A stretch of 64,000 nt of DNA from an uncultured Paludibaculum sp. (GTDB lineage: Bacteria > Acidobacteriota > Terriglobia > Bryobacterales > Bryobacteraceae): positions 1,116,001 through 1,180,000 of the forward strand of contig NZ_OY762269.1 in the NCBI RefSeq assembly GCF_963665245.1, given 5' to 3'. Below the pieces are notes generated by a model. The model did no database searches and was not told the DNA's origin. It worked only from the letters and a program-made list of their open reading frames with translations. The position numbers and the translations under genes were made by a program. Every line of letters starts with the position of its first letter. Within the stretch, counting starts at the first letter, position 1. Shown here one piece after another: positions 44,612 through 53,500 of the stretch.

Positions 44612-45856
44612 CTACAGCAGCGCAGACGGCAACTGCTCGCGGGTCAGGTTCTGCTGCTCGCCGGTGGCCATGTTCTTGAGCGCATAGACCCCGGCCTCGA
44701 TCTCGTTGTCACCTAGGATGAGGGCGTAACGCGCCTTCAATTTATTCGCCGTCTCCATGGCACGTTTCAGCTTGTGGTCGGTGGAGACTTCCACTACGTA
44801 TCCGCCGCGGCGCAGGTCGCGGGCTAGCAGGGCCGCATGCCGCAAGGCCGCATCGCCCATGGGCACCAGGAAGACATCCAGCTTCGCCAGGTCCTCCGCG
44901 TTGGTTTGCTCCTCGATGGCCATCACCAGTCGGTCTTCTCCTATGGAGAAGCCGATGCCCGGCGCCGCCACCTTCGAGCCCAGCGATTCGGCCAAGCCGT
45001 CGTAACGGCCGCCACCCAGAATCGAGTTCTGTGCGCCCAATGCGCCGTGCGTCACCTCGAAGGTCGTGCGCATGTAGTAGTCCAGCCCACGCACCAGGCG
45101 CGGGCGGATCTCGTAGGTCAGCTCGCGGGCCGTTAGCAGGGACTTCACGGTCTCGAAGTGCGCGGAGCACTCCGGGTCCAGGTAGTCGAGGATCGACGGC
45201 AGCGCGTCGATGATGGGCTGATCCTCAGGTACTTTGCAGTCCAGCACGCGCAGAGGATTCGTATCGGCGCGGCGCTGGCAGTCGGTACACATCGTGCTCT
45301 TCACGGACTGCAGCCGCTCGCGCAGCGCTTCCACAAACACGGGGCGGCACTTCTTACAGCCCACGGAGTTCAGCAGAAGAGTGGGATTCTGCGCGCCGCA
45401 GCGCGTGAGAATCTCCATCGCCAGTTCGATTACCTCGGCGTCGACAGCGGCCGACTCCGTGCCGATGCACTCCGCGCCGATCTGCGAAAACTGCCGGTAA
45501 CGGCCCTTCTGCGGGCGCTCGCGGCGGAACATCGGGCCGATGTAGTAGAGCTTGGTCAGGCCCGGAATCTGGTCCAGACGGTGCTCGATGTAGGCCCGGA
45601 TGACGGACGCCGTGTTTTCCGGTCTCAAGGTGATGGACGAACCGTCGCGGTCGTCCCAGGTGTACATTTCCTTGGAGACGATGTCGGTCTCTTCGCCCAC
45701 GCCGCGCGCGAACAGGGCGGTCTCCTCGAAGATGGGCGTTCGGATCTCGTGGTAGTGGAACGAGCGAAACACCTCGCGCGTAATGGCTTCCACGTGATTC
45801 CACACGGCCGACGAAGGCGGCAGAATGTCTCGGGTCCCTCGGACTGCTTTGATCAT
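44612..45856 (-). CDS. hisS: Histidyl-tRNA synthetase
   Basis: 414-residue class II synthetase. Motif 2 is RRERPQKGRYRQFSQIGAEC, the histidine-A loop LVRGLDYYMRTTFE, and motif 3 GFSIGEDRLVMAIEE. A four-cysteine insertion (CKKCRP...MCTDCQRR) is present as in many HisRS. The C-terminal anticodon-binding domain spans about 325-414. It charges tRNA-His in the cytoplasm. ATG at 45856; the carbonic-anhydrase gene is 11 nt upstream on the same strand. Confidence 0.96.
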   Translation of the reverse strand: MIKAVRGTRDILPPSSAVWNHVEAITREVFRSFHYHEIRTPIFEETALFARGVGEETDIVSKEMYTWDDRDGSSITLRPENTASVIRAYIEHRLDQIPGLTKLYYIGPMFRRERPQKGRYRQFSQIGAECIGTESAAVDAEVIELAMEILTRCGAQNPTLLLNSVGCKKCRPVFVEALRERLQSVKSTMCTDCQRRADTNPLRVLDCKVPEDQPIIDALPSILDYLDPECSAHFETVKSLLTARELTYEIRPRLVRGLDYYMRTTFEVTHGALGAQNSILGGGRYDGLAESLGSKVAAPGIGFSIGEDRLVMAIEEQTNAEDLAKLDVFLVPMGDAALRHAALLARDLRRGGYVVEVSTDHKLKRAMETANKLKARYALILGDNEIEAGVYALKNMATGEQQNLTREQLPSALL

Positions 45857-45867
45857 TTTGAGTTTGT

Positions 45868-46386
45868 TTAGTGCGCCGCTTCGTCGCGGTAGTCCTGGCG
45901 ATAGCGGATATAGCGCTGGGCGTTCTCTTTGAAGCGCGCTTTCTCTTCCTCGGTGACCTGGCGGCGGACTTTGGCCGGCACGCCCATCACCATTGACTCG
46001 GGCGGGATTTCCATCTCTTCGGGCACCAGGGCGCCGGCGGCAATCACCGATCCTCGCCCGACCTTCGCGCCATTCAGGACGATGGCACCAATCCCGACCA
46101 GAACGTCATCTTCCACGACGCAGCCGTGCAGGCAGACCATGTGCCCGACGGTCACGCGGTTGCCGAGGATCACCGGATACTTATCCAGTTCTCCATGCAG
46201 CACGGAGCCGTCCTGGATGTTGGTCTCCTCGCCGATCACAATCTTGTTCACGTCGCCACGCAGCACGGCGCTGGGCCACACGGACGAGCGCTCTCCCATG
46301 GTGACGTCGCCGATGACAGTGGAAGCCTGATCGACGTAAGCGGTCTGGGCAATCCTTGGGTAGATGCCCCGGTATGGACGAATCAT
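45868..46386 (-). CDS. Gamma-class carbonic anhydrase family protein
   Basis: 172-residue left-handed beta-helix trimer protein. Metal ligand histidines are in LHGELDKYP, TVGHMVCLHGCVVED; the Arg/Asp and Gln of family members are in VLRGDVNKIVIGEETNIQDG. Residues 150-172 form the terminal helix. It may hydrate CO2 or act as an acyltransferase-like protein. Probably cotranscribed with hisS. Confidence 0.9.
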   Translation of the reverse strand: MIRPYRGIYPRIAQTAYVDQASTVIGDVTMGERSSVWPSAVLRGDVNKIVIGEETNIQDGSVLHGELDKYPVILGNRVTVGHMVCLHGCVVEDDVLVGIGAIVLNGAKVGRGSVIAAGALVPEEMEIPPESMVMGVPAKVRRQVTEEEKARFKENAQRYIRYRQDYRDEAAH

Positions 46387-46426
46387 AGATGTTCCTGCAA
46401 GAAACTACCATCGTATCATCGAGAGT

Positions 46427-48460
46427 ATGAAGCTCTGTTTGCTGTTCACGGCGGTGCTGCTGCTGGCGAACGTAGCCGCCCATGCGCAAAAGGCGCCCTT
46501 CACCGCCGCGGAGATGCTGAAGTTGAAGCGTATCTCCGAGCCCAATGTGGCTCCAGATGGACACGCCGTTGTCTTTACCGTGGGCGTTGTGGATGTCGAG
46601 AAGAACGGCCAGGACCGCCAAGTATGGATTGTTTCCCCGAATGGAACCGGCCTGCGCCAACTCACCCGGGAGGGCAACAATACAGGCGCCCGCTTCTCGC
46701 CGGATTCGAAATCGATCGCGTTCATTTCCACGCGTGGCGGGTCGTCCCAGATCTGGACCATGGACGCCGACGGCAGCAAGCCCAAGCAGTTGACCAAGCT
46801 CGCCAGCGAAGCCGATGGCGTCATCTGGTCTCCGGACGGGAAGGCTGTGGTGTTCACCAGCGAGGTCTATCCGGAGTGCAACGCGGACGATGCCTGCAAC
46901 GCGAAGCTGATCGAGGCGGAAAGCAAGAGCAAGGTGAAGGCGCGCACCTACACGTCGCTGCTGTACCGTCACTGGACGGCCTGGCGCGGCAAGCGGGTGA
47001 AGCACCTGATGGTGGCGCAGCTTGAGGATGGCGTGGTGAAGGACCTTACTCCGGGCTTCAAGTTCGACGTTCCGCCGTTTTCGCTCGGCGGCGGCGGTGA
47101 CTACGCCATCTCGCCCGACAGCAAGGAGGTCTGCTACGCCGCCAACCTGGATGAGGACCAGGCCACCAGCACCAATTGGGAACTCTACACCGTCCCTATC
47201 GAGGGCGGGGAGGCCAAGAAGATCTCGACGAGCCCCGGCGCCGATGCCAGCCCGCAATACTCTCCGGACGGCAAGTGGATCGCGTGGCGGATGCAGGTTC
47301 GTGCGGGGTATGAGAGCGATCGCTGGCGGCTGGTGGTGATGGACCGGGAGTCGGGCCACATCAACGTATTGACCGAGAATCTTGACCGGCATGTGACCGG
47401 CTTCACCTGGCATCCCGATTCGCGCCGCCTGGCCTTTACCGTGGAGGACCGCGGCCGCCAGCAGGCGCAACTGATCTCAGTGACGGGCGGCGGCGTCCGA
47501 GCCATGACACAGGGCGCGACGCACGTCGACGATCTCCAGTTCACCTCCGACGGCAAGACCCTCATCTATACCGAAGTGACGGGCGCGAGCCCCACCGAGA
47601 TCTACAAGGCTTCCAGCTCCGGCGGCGCGCCGGAGCCGCTCACGCGCCTCAATGAGTCGTTTCTGGCCAACCACGATCTGCGCAAGCTGGAGGAGTTCAC
47701 GGTGACCGGCGCCGAGGGCGCTCAGGTCCACTCCTACCTGCTGAAGCCGCCGAACTTCGACGGTTCCAAGAAGTACCCGGTTCTGTTCCTCATCCATGGA
47801 GGACCGCAGGGTGCGTGGGGCGAGAGCTTCAGCTACCGCTGGAATCAACAGGTATTCGCGACGGCCGGCTTTGTGGTCATCATGCCCAATCCGCGCGGCT
47901 CCACGGGCTATGGCACCAAGTTCACCGATGAGATCAACGGCGACTGGGGCGGCAAGGCGTATGAGGACATCATGTCCGTCGCCGATTACGTGGCCAAACT
48001 GCCGTACGTCGATGCCGACCGCATGGCGGCCTCGGGCGGCAGCTATGGCGGATACATGGTGGACTGGATTGCCGGCCACACCAACCGCTTCAAGGCTCTG
48101 GTTTCGCACGCCGGTGTCTACGATCTGGCCAGCATGGGGGGCGAGACCGAGGAGCTGTGGTTCTCCTCCTGGGAGTTTAAGGGATTCCCCTGGCAGAACC
48201 AGGAGATGTACGACCGCTGGTCGCCGTCGCGTAGTGCCGCCAACTTCAAGACGCCGACTCTGGTCATCCATGGGGAACTCGACTACCGCGTGCCCTACGG
48301 CCAGGGTCTTCAGCTCTTTACGGCGCTGCAGGCCCAGAAGGTCCCGTCCAAGCTGCTGGTCTTCCCCGACGAGGGACACTGGGTGTTGAAACCGCAGAAT
48401 TCCCTGCTGTGGTATTCCACCTTCCTCGACTGGGTGGAGGAGTGGACGAAGAAACCCTGA
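46427..48460 (+). CDS. Secreted S9-family prolyl-oligopeptidase-like peptidase
   Basis: 677 residues: signal peptide (LLFTAVLLLANVAAHAQ), a beta-propeller of WD/TolB-like blades (about 30-390; ARFSPDSKSIAFISTRGG) and an alpha/beta hydrolase domain (about 400-677). Catalytic Ser is in AASGGSYGGYMVDW, Asp in LVIHGELDYRVP and His in PDEGHWVLKP. It belongs to the S9C acylaminoacyl-peptidase type. ATG at 46427 opens at the signal peptide, so the longer frame upstream is rejected. It is divergent from the carbonic anhydrase. Confidence 0.92.
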   Translation: MKLCLLFTAVLLLANVAAHAQKAPFTAAEMLKLKRISEPNVAPDGHAVVFTVGVVDVEKNGQDRQVWIVSPNGTGLRQLTREGNNTGARFSPDSKSIAFISTRGGSSQIWTMDADGSKPKQLTKLASEADGVIWSPDGKAVVFTSEVYPECNADDACNAKLIEAESKSKVKARTYTSLLYRHWTAWRGKRVKHLMVAQLEDGVVKDLTPGFKFDVPPFSLGGGGDYAISPDSKEVCYAANLDEDQATSTNWELYTVPIEGGEAKKISTSPGADASPQYSPDGKWIAWRMQVRAGYESDRWRLVVMDRESGHINVLTENLDRHVTGFTWHPDSRRLAFTVEDRGRQQAQLISVTGGGVRAMTQGATHVDDLQFTSDGKTLIYTEVTGASPTEIYKASSSGGAPEPLTRLNESFLANHDLRKLEEFTVTGAEGAQVHSYLLKPPNFDGSKKYPVLFLIHGGPQGAWGESFSYRWNQQVFATAGFVVIMPNPRGSTGYGTKFTDEINGDWGGKAYEDIMSVADYVAKLPYVDADRMAASGGSYGGYMVDWIAGHTNRFKALVSHAGVYDLASMGGETEELWFSSWEFKGFPWQNQEMYDRWSPSRSAANFKTPTLVIHGELDYRVPYGQGLQLFTALQAQKVPSKLLVFPDEGHWVLKPQNSLLWYSTFLDWVEEWTKKP

Positions 48461-48500
48461 CCGGCGCAGGTTCCGTCACCGGTCTGAATCGCATTCGTCA

Positions 48501-48564
48501 TTGAACGGCAATACTCTTTCGATACAGTCAGATGCTGATCGCAGACTGGCGTGAAGAGTATTGC
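48501..48564 (+). promoter_or_regulatory. phnW upstream region: 11-bp inverted repeat over a promoter-like sequence
   Basis: GCAATACTCTT at 48508-48518 and its exact complement AAGAGTATTGC at 48554-48564 flank 35 nt, within which CAGTC/GACTG forms an inner 5-bp stem. TTGAAC at 48501-48506 and TACAGT at 48523-48528 (16-bp spacer) look like a sigma-70 promoter, so the left arm would lie in the spacer and the right arm near +20. This can be a two-site operator; if transcribed from further upstream it can be an RNA hairpin. phnW starts at 48590. Confidence 0.55.
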
Positions 48565-48589
48565 TTTCTGACATGGAAGATCCGACGTG

Positions 48590-49750
48590 ATGGCCGTGGG
48601 TGATCCGGGCCGGGGAAAACTGTTGTTTGTTCCGGGACCGGTCAGCACCAGTCCGCGTGTGAAGGCCGCGATGCTGCGGGATCTCAGCGCGCGGGATGGG
48701 GAATTTGTCGAGATCGTCCGGTCGATCCAGCGGGCGTTGGGCGGGCTGGCGGGGCCGGAGTACGAAGTGGTGTTGTTGCCCGGCTCCGGCGCGGCGGCGG
48801 TGGAGTGCGTGATTGGTTCGGCGCTGCCGCGTCACGGCAAGTTGCTGGTGGCGATCAACGGCGAGTATGGCCGCCGGATCGCGCGGGTGGGCGCCGCGCT
48901 TGGAGTGGACACGCGCCGCATGGAATGGCCCGCGCAGGCGCCGGTGGAGCCGGACCAGATTGCGCTCATGCTGGAACGCGACCCGGCCATTACGCACGTC
49001 GCGGCGGTTCACTGCGAGTCTTCCACCGGGCTGCTGAACCCGATCGAGGAGATTGGGCATGCCGTCCACGACGCGGGGCGGATCTTCCTTGTGGACGCCA
49101 TCAGTACCTTTGGCGGCACGACGATCGACCTGCCCGGTGCCCACATCCAGTTCCTGATCACCTCGGCCAGTAAGTGCCTGCAGAGTGTGCCGGGTGTCGC
49201 CCTGGCAGTGGTCCAGCGAGCCGCACTGGAGCGGTGCGTGGGCCAGGCGCGCGGCGTCTGTCTGGATCTGGCGGCGCAATGGCTGGCGCTGCTGCATGGC
49301 GGACAGTTCCGGTCCACGCCGCCGACGCATGCGCTGCTGGCGCTTCACCAGGCATTGATCGAGTTGAGTGAAGAGGGCGGTCCGCGCGGCCGGGGTGCTC
49401 GCTATGCGGCCAATGCGCGCACGCTGTTGGCTGGCATGAGTTCGCTTGGCTTTGAGCCGCTGCTGCCGCCGGAGTTGCGCAGCCGCATGGTGACGGCGTT
49501 CCGCTATCCGGGCCACTCTCACTTCCAGTTCGACGTGTTTCACGCGCTGCTGCACAAGCGGGGCTTCGTGCTGGACACGAGCCAAGGTGGTCCGGGCGAC
49601 TACTTCCGTGTCGCTACGATGGGTGCTCTCTACCCCGAGGACTTCGAGCGTTTCACCCACGCCGTTCATGAAGTCCTGACCATGATGGACGTGGATTGGG
49701 CCCGCCCAGCGGCCACGGCTGTGGCGAGCGACACTATGGTGAGGGGGTGA
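48590..49750 (+). CDS. phnW: 2-aminoethylphosphonate--pyruvate transaminase
   Basis: 386-residue class V PLP aminotransferase. The N-terminal LLFVPGPVSTSPRVKAAMLR, then LSARDGEF is the PhnW signature; the PLP strands are LVDAISTFGG and the Schiff-base lysine in TSASKCLQSVPG. It converts 2-aminoethylphosphonate and pyruvate to phosphonoacetaldehyde and alanine. ATG at 48590 is used; GTG one codon earlier is possible. Two nt separate it from phnX, giving a complete AEP degradation pair. Confidence 0.92.
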   Translation: MAVGDPGRGKLLFVPGPVSTSPRVKAAMLRDLSARDGEFVEIVRSIQRALGGLAGPEYEVVLLPGSGAAAVECVIGSALPRHGKLLVAINGEYGRRIARVGAALGVDTRRMEWPAQAPVEPDQIALMLERDPAITHVAAVHCESSTGLLNPIEEIGHAVHDAGRIFLVDAISTFGGTTIDLPGAHIQFLITSASKCLQSVPGVALAVVQRAALERCVGQARGVCLDLAAQWLALLHGGQFRSTPPTHALLALHQALIELSEEGGPRGRGARYAANARTLLAGMSSLGFEPLLPPELRSRMVTAFRYPGHSHFQFDVFHALLHKRGFVLDTSQGGPGDYFRVATMGALYPEDFERFTHAVHEVLTMMDVDWARPAATAVASDTMVRG

Positions 49751-49752
49751 GT

Positions 49753-50583
49753 ATGGATTTCGTCTATCGCCGCAGTTACCGGGGCCGTGTTCGGGCTGTC
49801 ATCTTCGACCTGGCTGGGACCACGGTCGATTTTGGCTGCCGCGCGCCAGTGGCGGCGCTGGTTGAGCTGTTCCAGCGGCACGGGGCCGAGATTTCCGTCG
49901 AGGAAGTGCGGCAGTCCATGGGGATGCACAAGAAAGACCACCTGCGGACGATCCTGCAGTCGAGGACGGTCGCGGACCAGTGGCGGGCGTCGCGCGGGGC
50001 AACGCCGGATGAAGCCGACGTGGAGCGGCTGTTCACTGAGTTCGTTCCCATTCAGACGGCCGCTATCTCGCGGCACTCCGACGTGATTCCCGGCGTGAGC
50101 GAGACGGTCAGTCAACTGCGGAAGCGCGGCATCCGGATTGGGGCTACGACCGGTTACAGCCGCGAGATGATCAGGGGCCTGCTGCGCGATGTAGCCGCGA
50201 GCGGGTTTCAGCCCGACCACCTGGTTTGCGCGGATGACGTTCCGGCCGGGCGGCCGGCCCCGTGGATGGCCGTCACTTCGGCCATGAAGCTGGGGATCTA
50301 TCCGCTGGAGGCCTGCGTCAAGGTGGGCGATACGGTGGCCGATATCGAGGAAGGTCTCAACGCCGGAATGTGGACCGTAGGTGTCACCTGGGCCGGCAAT
50401 GAGGTGGGGCTATCGGAACGGGAGTGCGAGTCGCTGGGTCCGGATGAGCTGACGCGCCGCGTCACGCGTGCCACTGAACGCCTGGGTGCGGCTGGCGCTC
50501 ACTTCGTGATCGAGAGTGTGCAGGATCTGGTGTCGGTGATTGAGACCATCGATTCCAGGATGGCCGCCGGGGCCAAACCGTAA
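49753..50583 (+). CDS. phnX: Phosphonoacetaldehyde hydrolase
   Basis: 276-residue HAD-family enzyme. The nucleophile Asp19 is in VIFDLAGTTVDFG, and the Schiff-base Lys60 in MGMHKKDHLR is specific to phosphonatases. The acidic loop is KVGDTVADIEEG. It cleaves phosphonoacetaldehyde to acetaldehyde and phosphate. GAGGGGG precedes the ATG. The stop is 1 nt from the convergent BatA-like gene. The acetaldehyde formed could feed aldehyde dehydrogenases elsewhere. Confidence 0.93.
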   Translation: MDFVYRRSYRGRVRAVIFDLAGTTVDFGCRAPVAALVELFQRHGAEISVEEVRQSMGMHKKDHLRTILQSRTVADQWRASRGATPDEADVERLFTEFVPIQTAAISRHSDVIPGVSETVSQLRKRGIRIGATTGYSREMIRGLLRDVAASGFQPDHLVCADDVPAGRPAPWMAVTSAMKLGIYPLEACVKVGDTVADIEEGLNAGMWTVGVTWAGNEVGLSERECESLGPDELTRRVTRATERLGAAGAHFVIESVQDLVSVIETIDSRMAAGAKP

Positions 50584-50584
50584 A

Positions 50585-53500
50585 TCAGGCGGCGCGGGCC
50601 AATCGTGTTCTGAGGCCGTTCCACTTCAGGCCCGGAAACAGCCGGCGCCACGCCAGTTCCAGAAGGTTGAACAGGATGGCCGCGGCCAACAGGCCCGGCC
50701 ACAGCCTCATAGAGGCGGGCAAGCCGGGGCCAGAGGCATCGAAAATGCGCTTGGCGGGCGGATTGAAACGCCCCCCGGTATAGGCCGCCAACTGCTGCAG
50801 GAGCAGCGGGTTGTTGCCGTAGGTGGTGACTTCGGGCTCCGGCAGATACAGGCCCACTTCGGGGAAGGCACGGGATTCCACCAGCGGCCGAACGCGGAAC
50901 AGGCCTTTCCGGGCGCCGACGGCCACCTTGCCTCGGAAATGGTCGGCTGACAGCCGCTCCAACGCCACGGGGGCCTGGAATCCATCGGGGCCGATCGCGA
51001 ACAACTCGGGCAGCTTTTCGGGCGCCGGCACTGACGGCGACAACCGGTACTCCGCCGTCAGGTAACCGTTGGCGGAGTCGTTGGTGAGGGTGGAGAGGGC
51101 CGGCTGCGAGTGAGGCAGGAGATCCCGCAGGACGTTGCCCCAGAACTTGTCGTAACCCGGCCACGAGACCCAGGCCGCCGCCCAACGCGACTTCGCATCG
51201 GAAGTGAAGACCGAAACCCGGCCCAGGCCGTACTGCCAGCGGGTGAGCAGGGGATCGTCTTTCTCCCCGGAGACCGATGAGGTGATGGACAGAATCGTCT
51301 CGGCCGTCGGCTTGGCCTGGAAGCGTACATAGCCTTTCAGCGCCGGTGTCTTGTCCATGGGCAAGCCTTCGAGGATCTCCGCCTGGTGTGTCACCTTGGG
51401 CTGGATGGTCTTCTCCACCGTAGTGGAGCCGGTGTGCTCCATGACATCCTTCAACAGGATCTGTTCGAGGCCGGAGGGATCGGTGAGGAAGTAGGCCTTT
51501 CCCTTAGCCGTGAGCGCGACCTTCTCCAGATAGGCCCGATTCACATCCTGCCCCAGGCCCACCGTGGAGATGGTGATGCGGTTGTTGGCGGCATCCCGCG
51601 ATACGGTCATGGAATCGCCCTCTTCCGAGATGCCGTCGGTGAGCAGCACGATGTGCTTGTAGGCGCCCGTCGCGGTGAGCATTCGCTTGTAGCTCTCGGT
51701 CAAGGCGGGGGCGATCTGCGTGCCGCCGTCCGGGGTGATGCCGGCGATGAGCCGCTTGATGAGCGTGCGGTCTTCGGCGCGCCGCAGGGGCACGGCCCAC
51801 TGGAAGGAGTTGTCGAAGATCAGCACGCCCACCTGATCGATGGGGCGGAGGTTTTCCACGACGCCGATGGCCGCCAGCCGGGCGAGTTCCATCTTGCGTC
51901 CTTCCATGGAAGAGGACTTGTCGACGATGAGAATGACCGCCGCGCCTTCCGGGCTGCGGGGGGGCGCGATGAGGGCCGGCAATGTGCGGTCGAGGGCATC
52001 CAGCGGCTGGTTTTTCTTGTCGACGTAGATGTTGTGCTCGCCGCCGATCACCATCAGGCCGCCGCCTTGTTGGACAAAGCGCTCCAATTCCGCCTTGCGG
52101 GCCGGCGGGATTGCTTCCATGTCCCAGTTGTTGAACAGCACCACCTGGTAGTCGTCGAACCGGGCGCTGGCGAAAACGACGTTCGTCACGACGTCGAATT
52201 GCGCGGCGGTGAGGGTCGCGAACAGGTGCGACTCCATGCCGGAGGCGTCCTGAGATAGGTACAGCAGGCGCGGACGGCGTAGCGAAACCGCTTGCTCCAC
52301 CCGCAACTCGCCCAGGTTGGGTGTCTTCAAGGTCACCAGGAAATCAATGGCGCCAGGCGTCGCCACGGCGGCGCTCACGTGGAGATGGTTCACGCCGGGC
52401 TCCAGGGTCACTGGGGTGGAGCCGAGTTGCTTACCTTCCGCAAACAGCTCCAGGACACCGGCCGCGGCGGAGGGGCTCTCGACGGTCAGCTCGATGGGGA
52501 AGCGCTCGCCGGTGAAGGCGACGGAGGGCAGGCTGGCGGACTCGAGCTTCAACTTGGGTTCTGGCTGCCCCGGTAGGGCGTAGGTGTCGATGGGGATGCC
52601 AAGCTGCTTCGCCTGCCAGGCTGCGCGAGCCACGGAGCCTGAGTTCTCCTTGCCGTCGGAGATCAGTACGATACGCGGGATCAGGCCCGCCGGCAAAGTC
52701 GCCGAGGCCTCGCGGATGGCGCTCTCCAGGCTCGTTTCCCGGCCCATCTCTCCACCGGTGCCGCGCAGCTTCCAGCCGGAGGCGTATTCCTGGGGCTGGG
52801 CCATGCGGATGGACCGGGCGAAGGGCAGCACCCGGACAATGTGCCGGCCGCGCGCATCGTCGATGCTGGTAACGAGTTTGGACTCCGTGGCCAGATCGGC
52901 GCCGGAGATACTGGCCGACGTGTCGGCCAGGACAGCCACGCCCAGCTTTGTCTCATGCACAGGCAGGCCCGGCTGGAATAGCGAGAGGGCAACGGCCGCC
53001 AGACTGGCCACTTTCAAGGCGATGGCCAACGGTGCGACTGGCTTGCCACGGTAGAGGAACCACTCCAGACCGATGAGGAGCGCGCCGAGGATGGCAAGGA
53101 TCTGCCACATCTCCTTGGGGAGCGGGGTGGTGGCCACCGGCGCAGCCAGACCGCGCGCCGCGCCGGCCGGGATCTGCCACGCCGTGGAGCCCAGGCCGGG
53201 CAGGGACAAGGCGAACATCAATTCGGAGTTGGGCGCGAGGACCCGCACCGTCGACGGCGAGGCCGTGAAGAAACGGACCGTGCGTCCATCCACTGTGAAG
53301 GGCAGCGAAGCGCCTTCCGCATCCAGTACCCGGATCTGGCCGGGCGGCGCGATCTCGTTCAAGTCGACGCTGATGGAGCCCGGGGTGGCCGCCAGGACCT
53401 CCTGGTGGAGGAACGTTTCCGGCGAGAACCACTGCATCAGGTTGGCGAAGAGCAGCGGGGTTGTCAGCTCGTAGCGGAGATCGGCATGGAGCGGGTGGAA

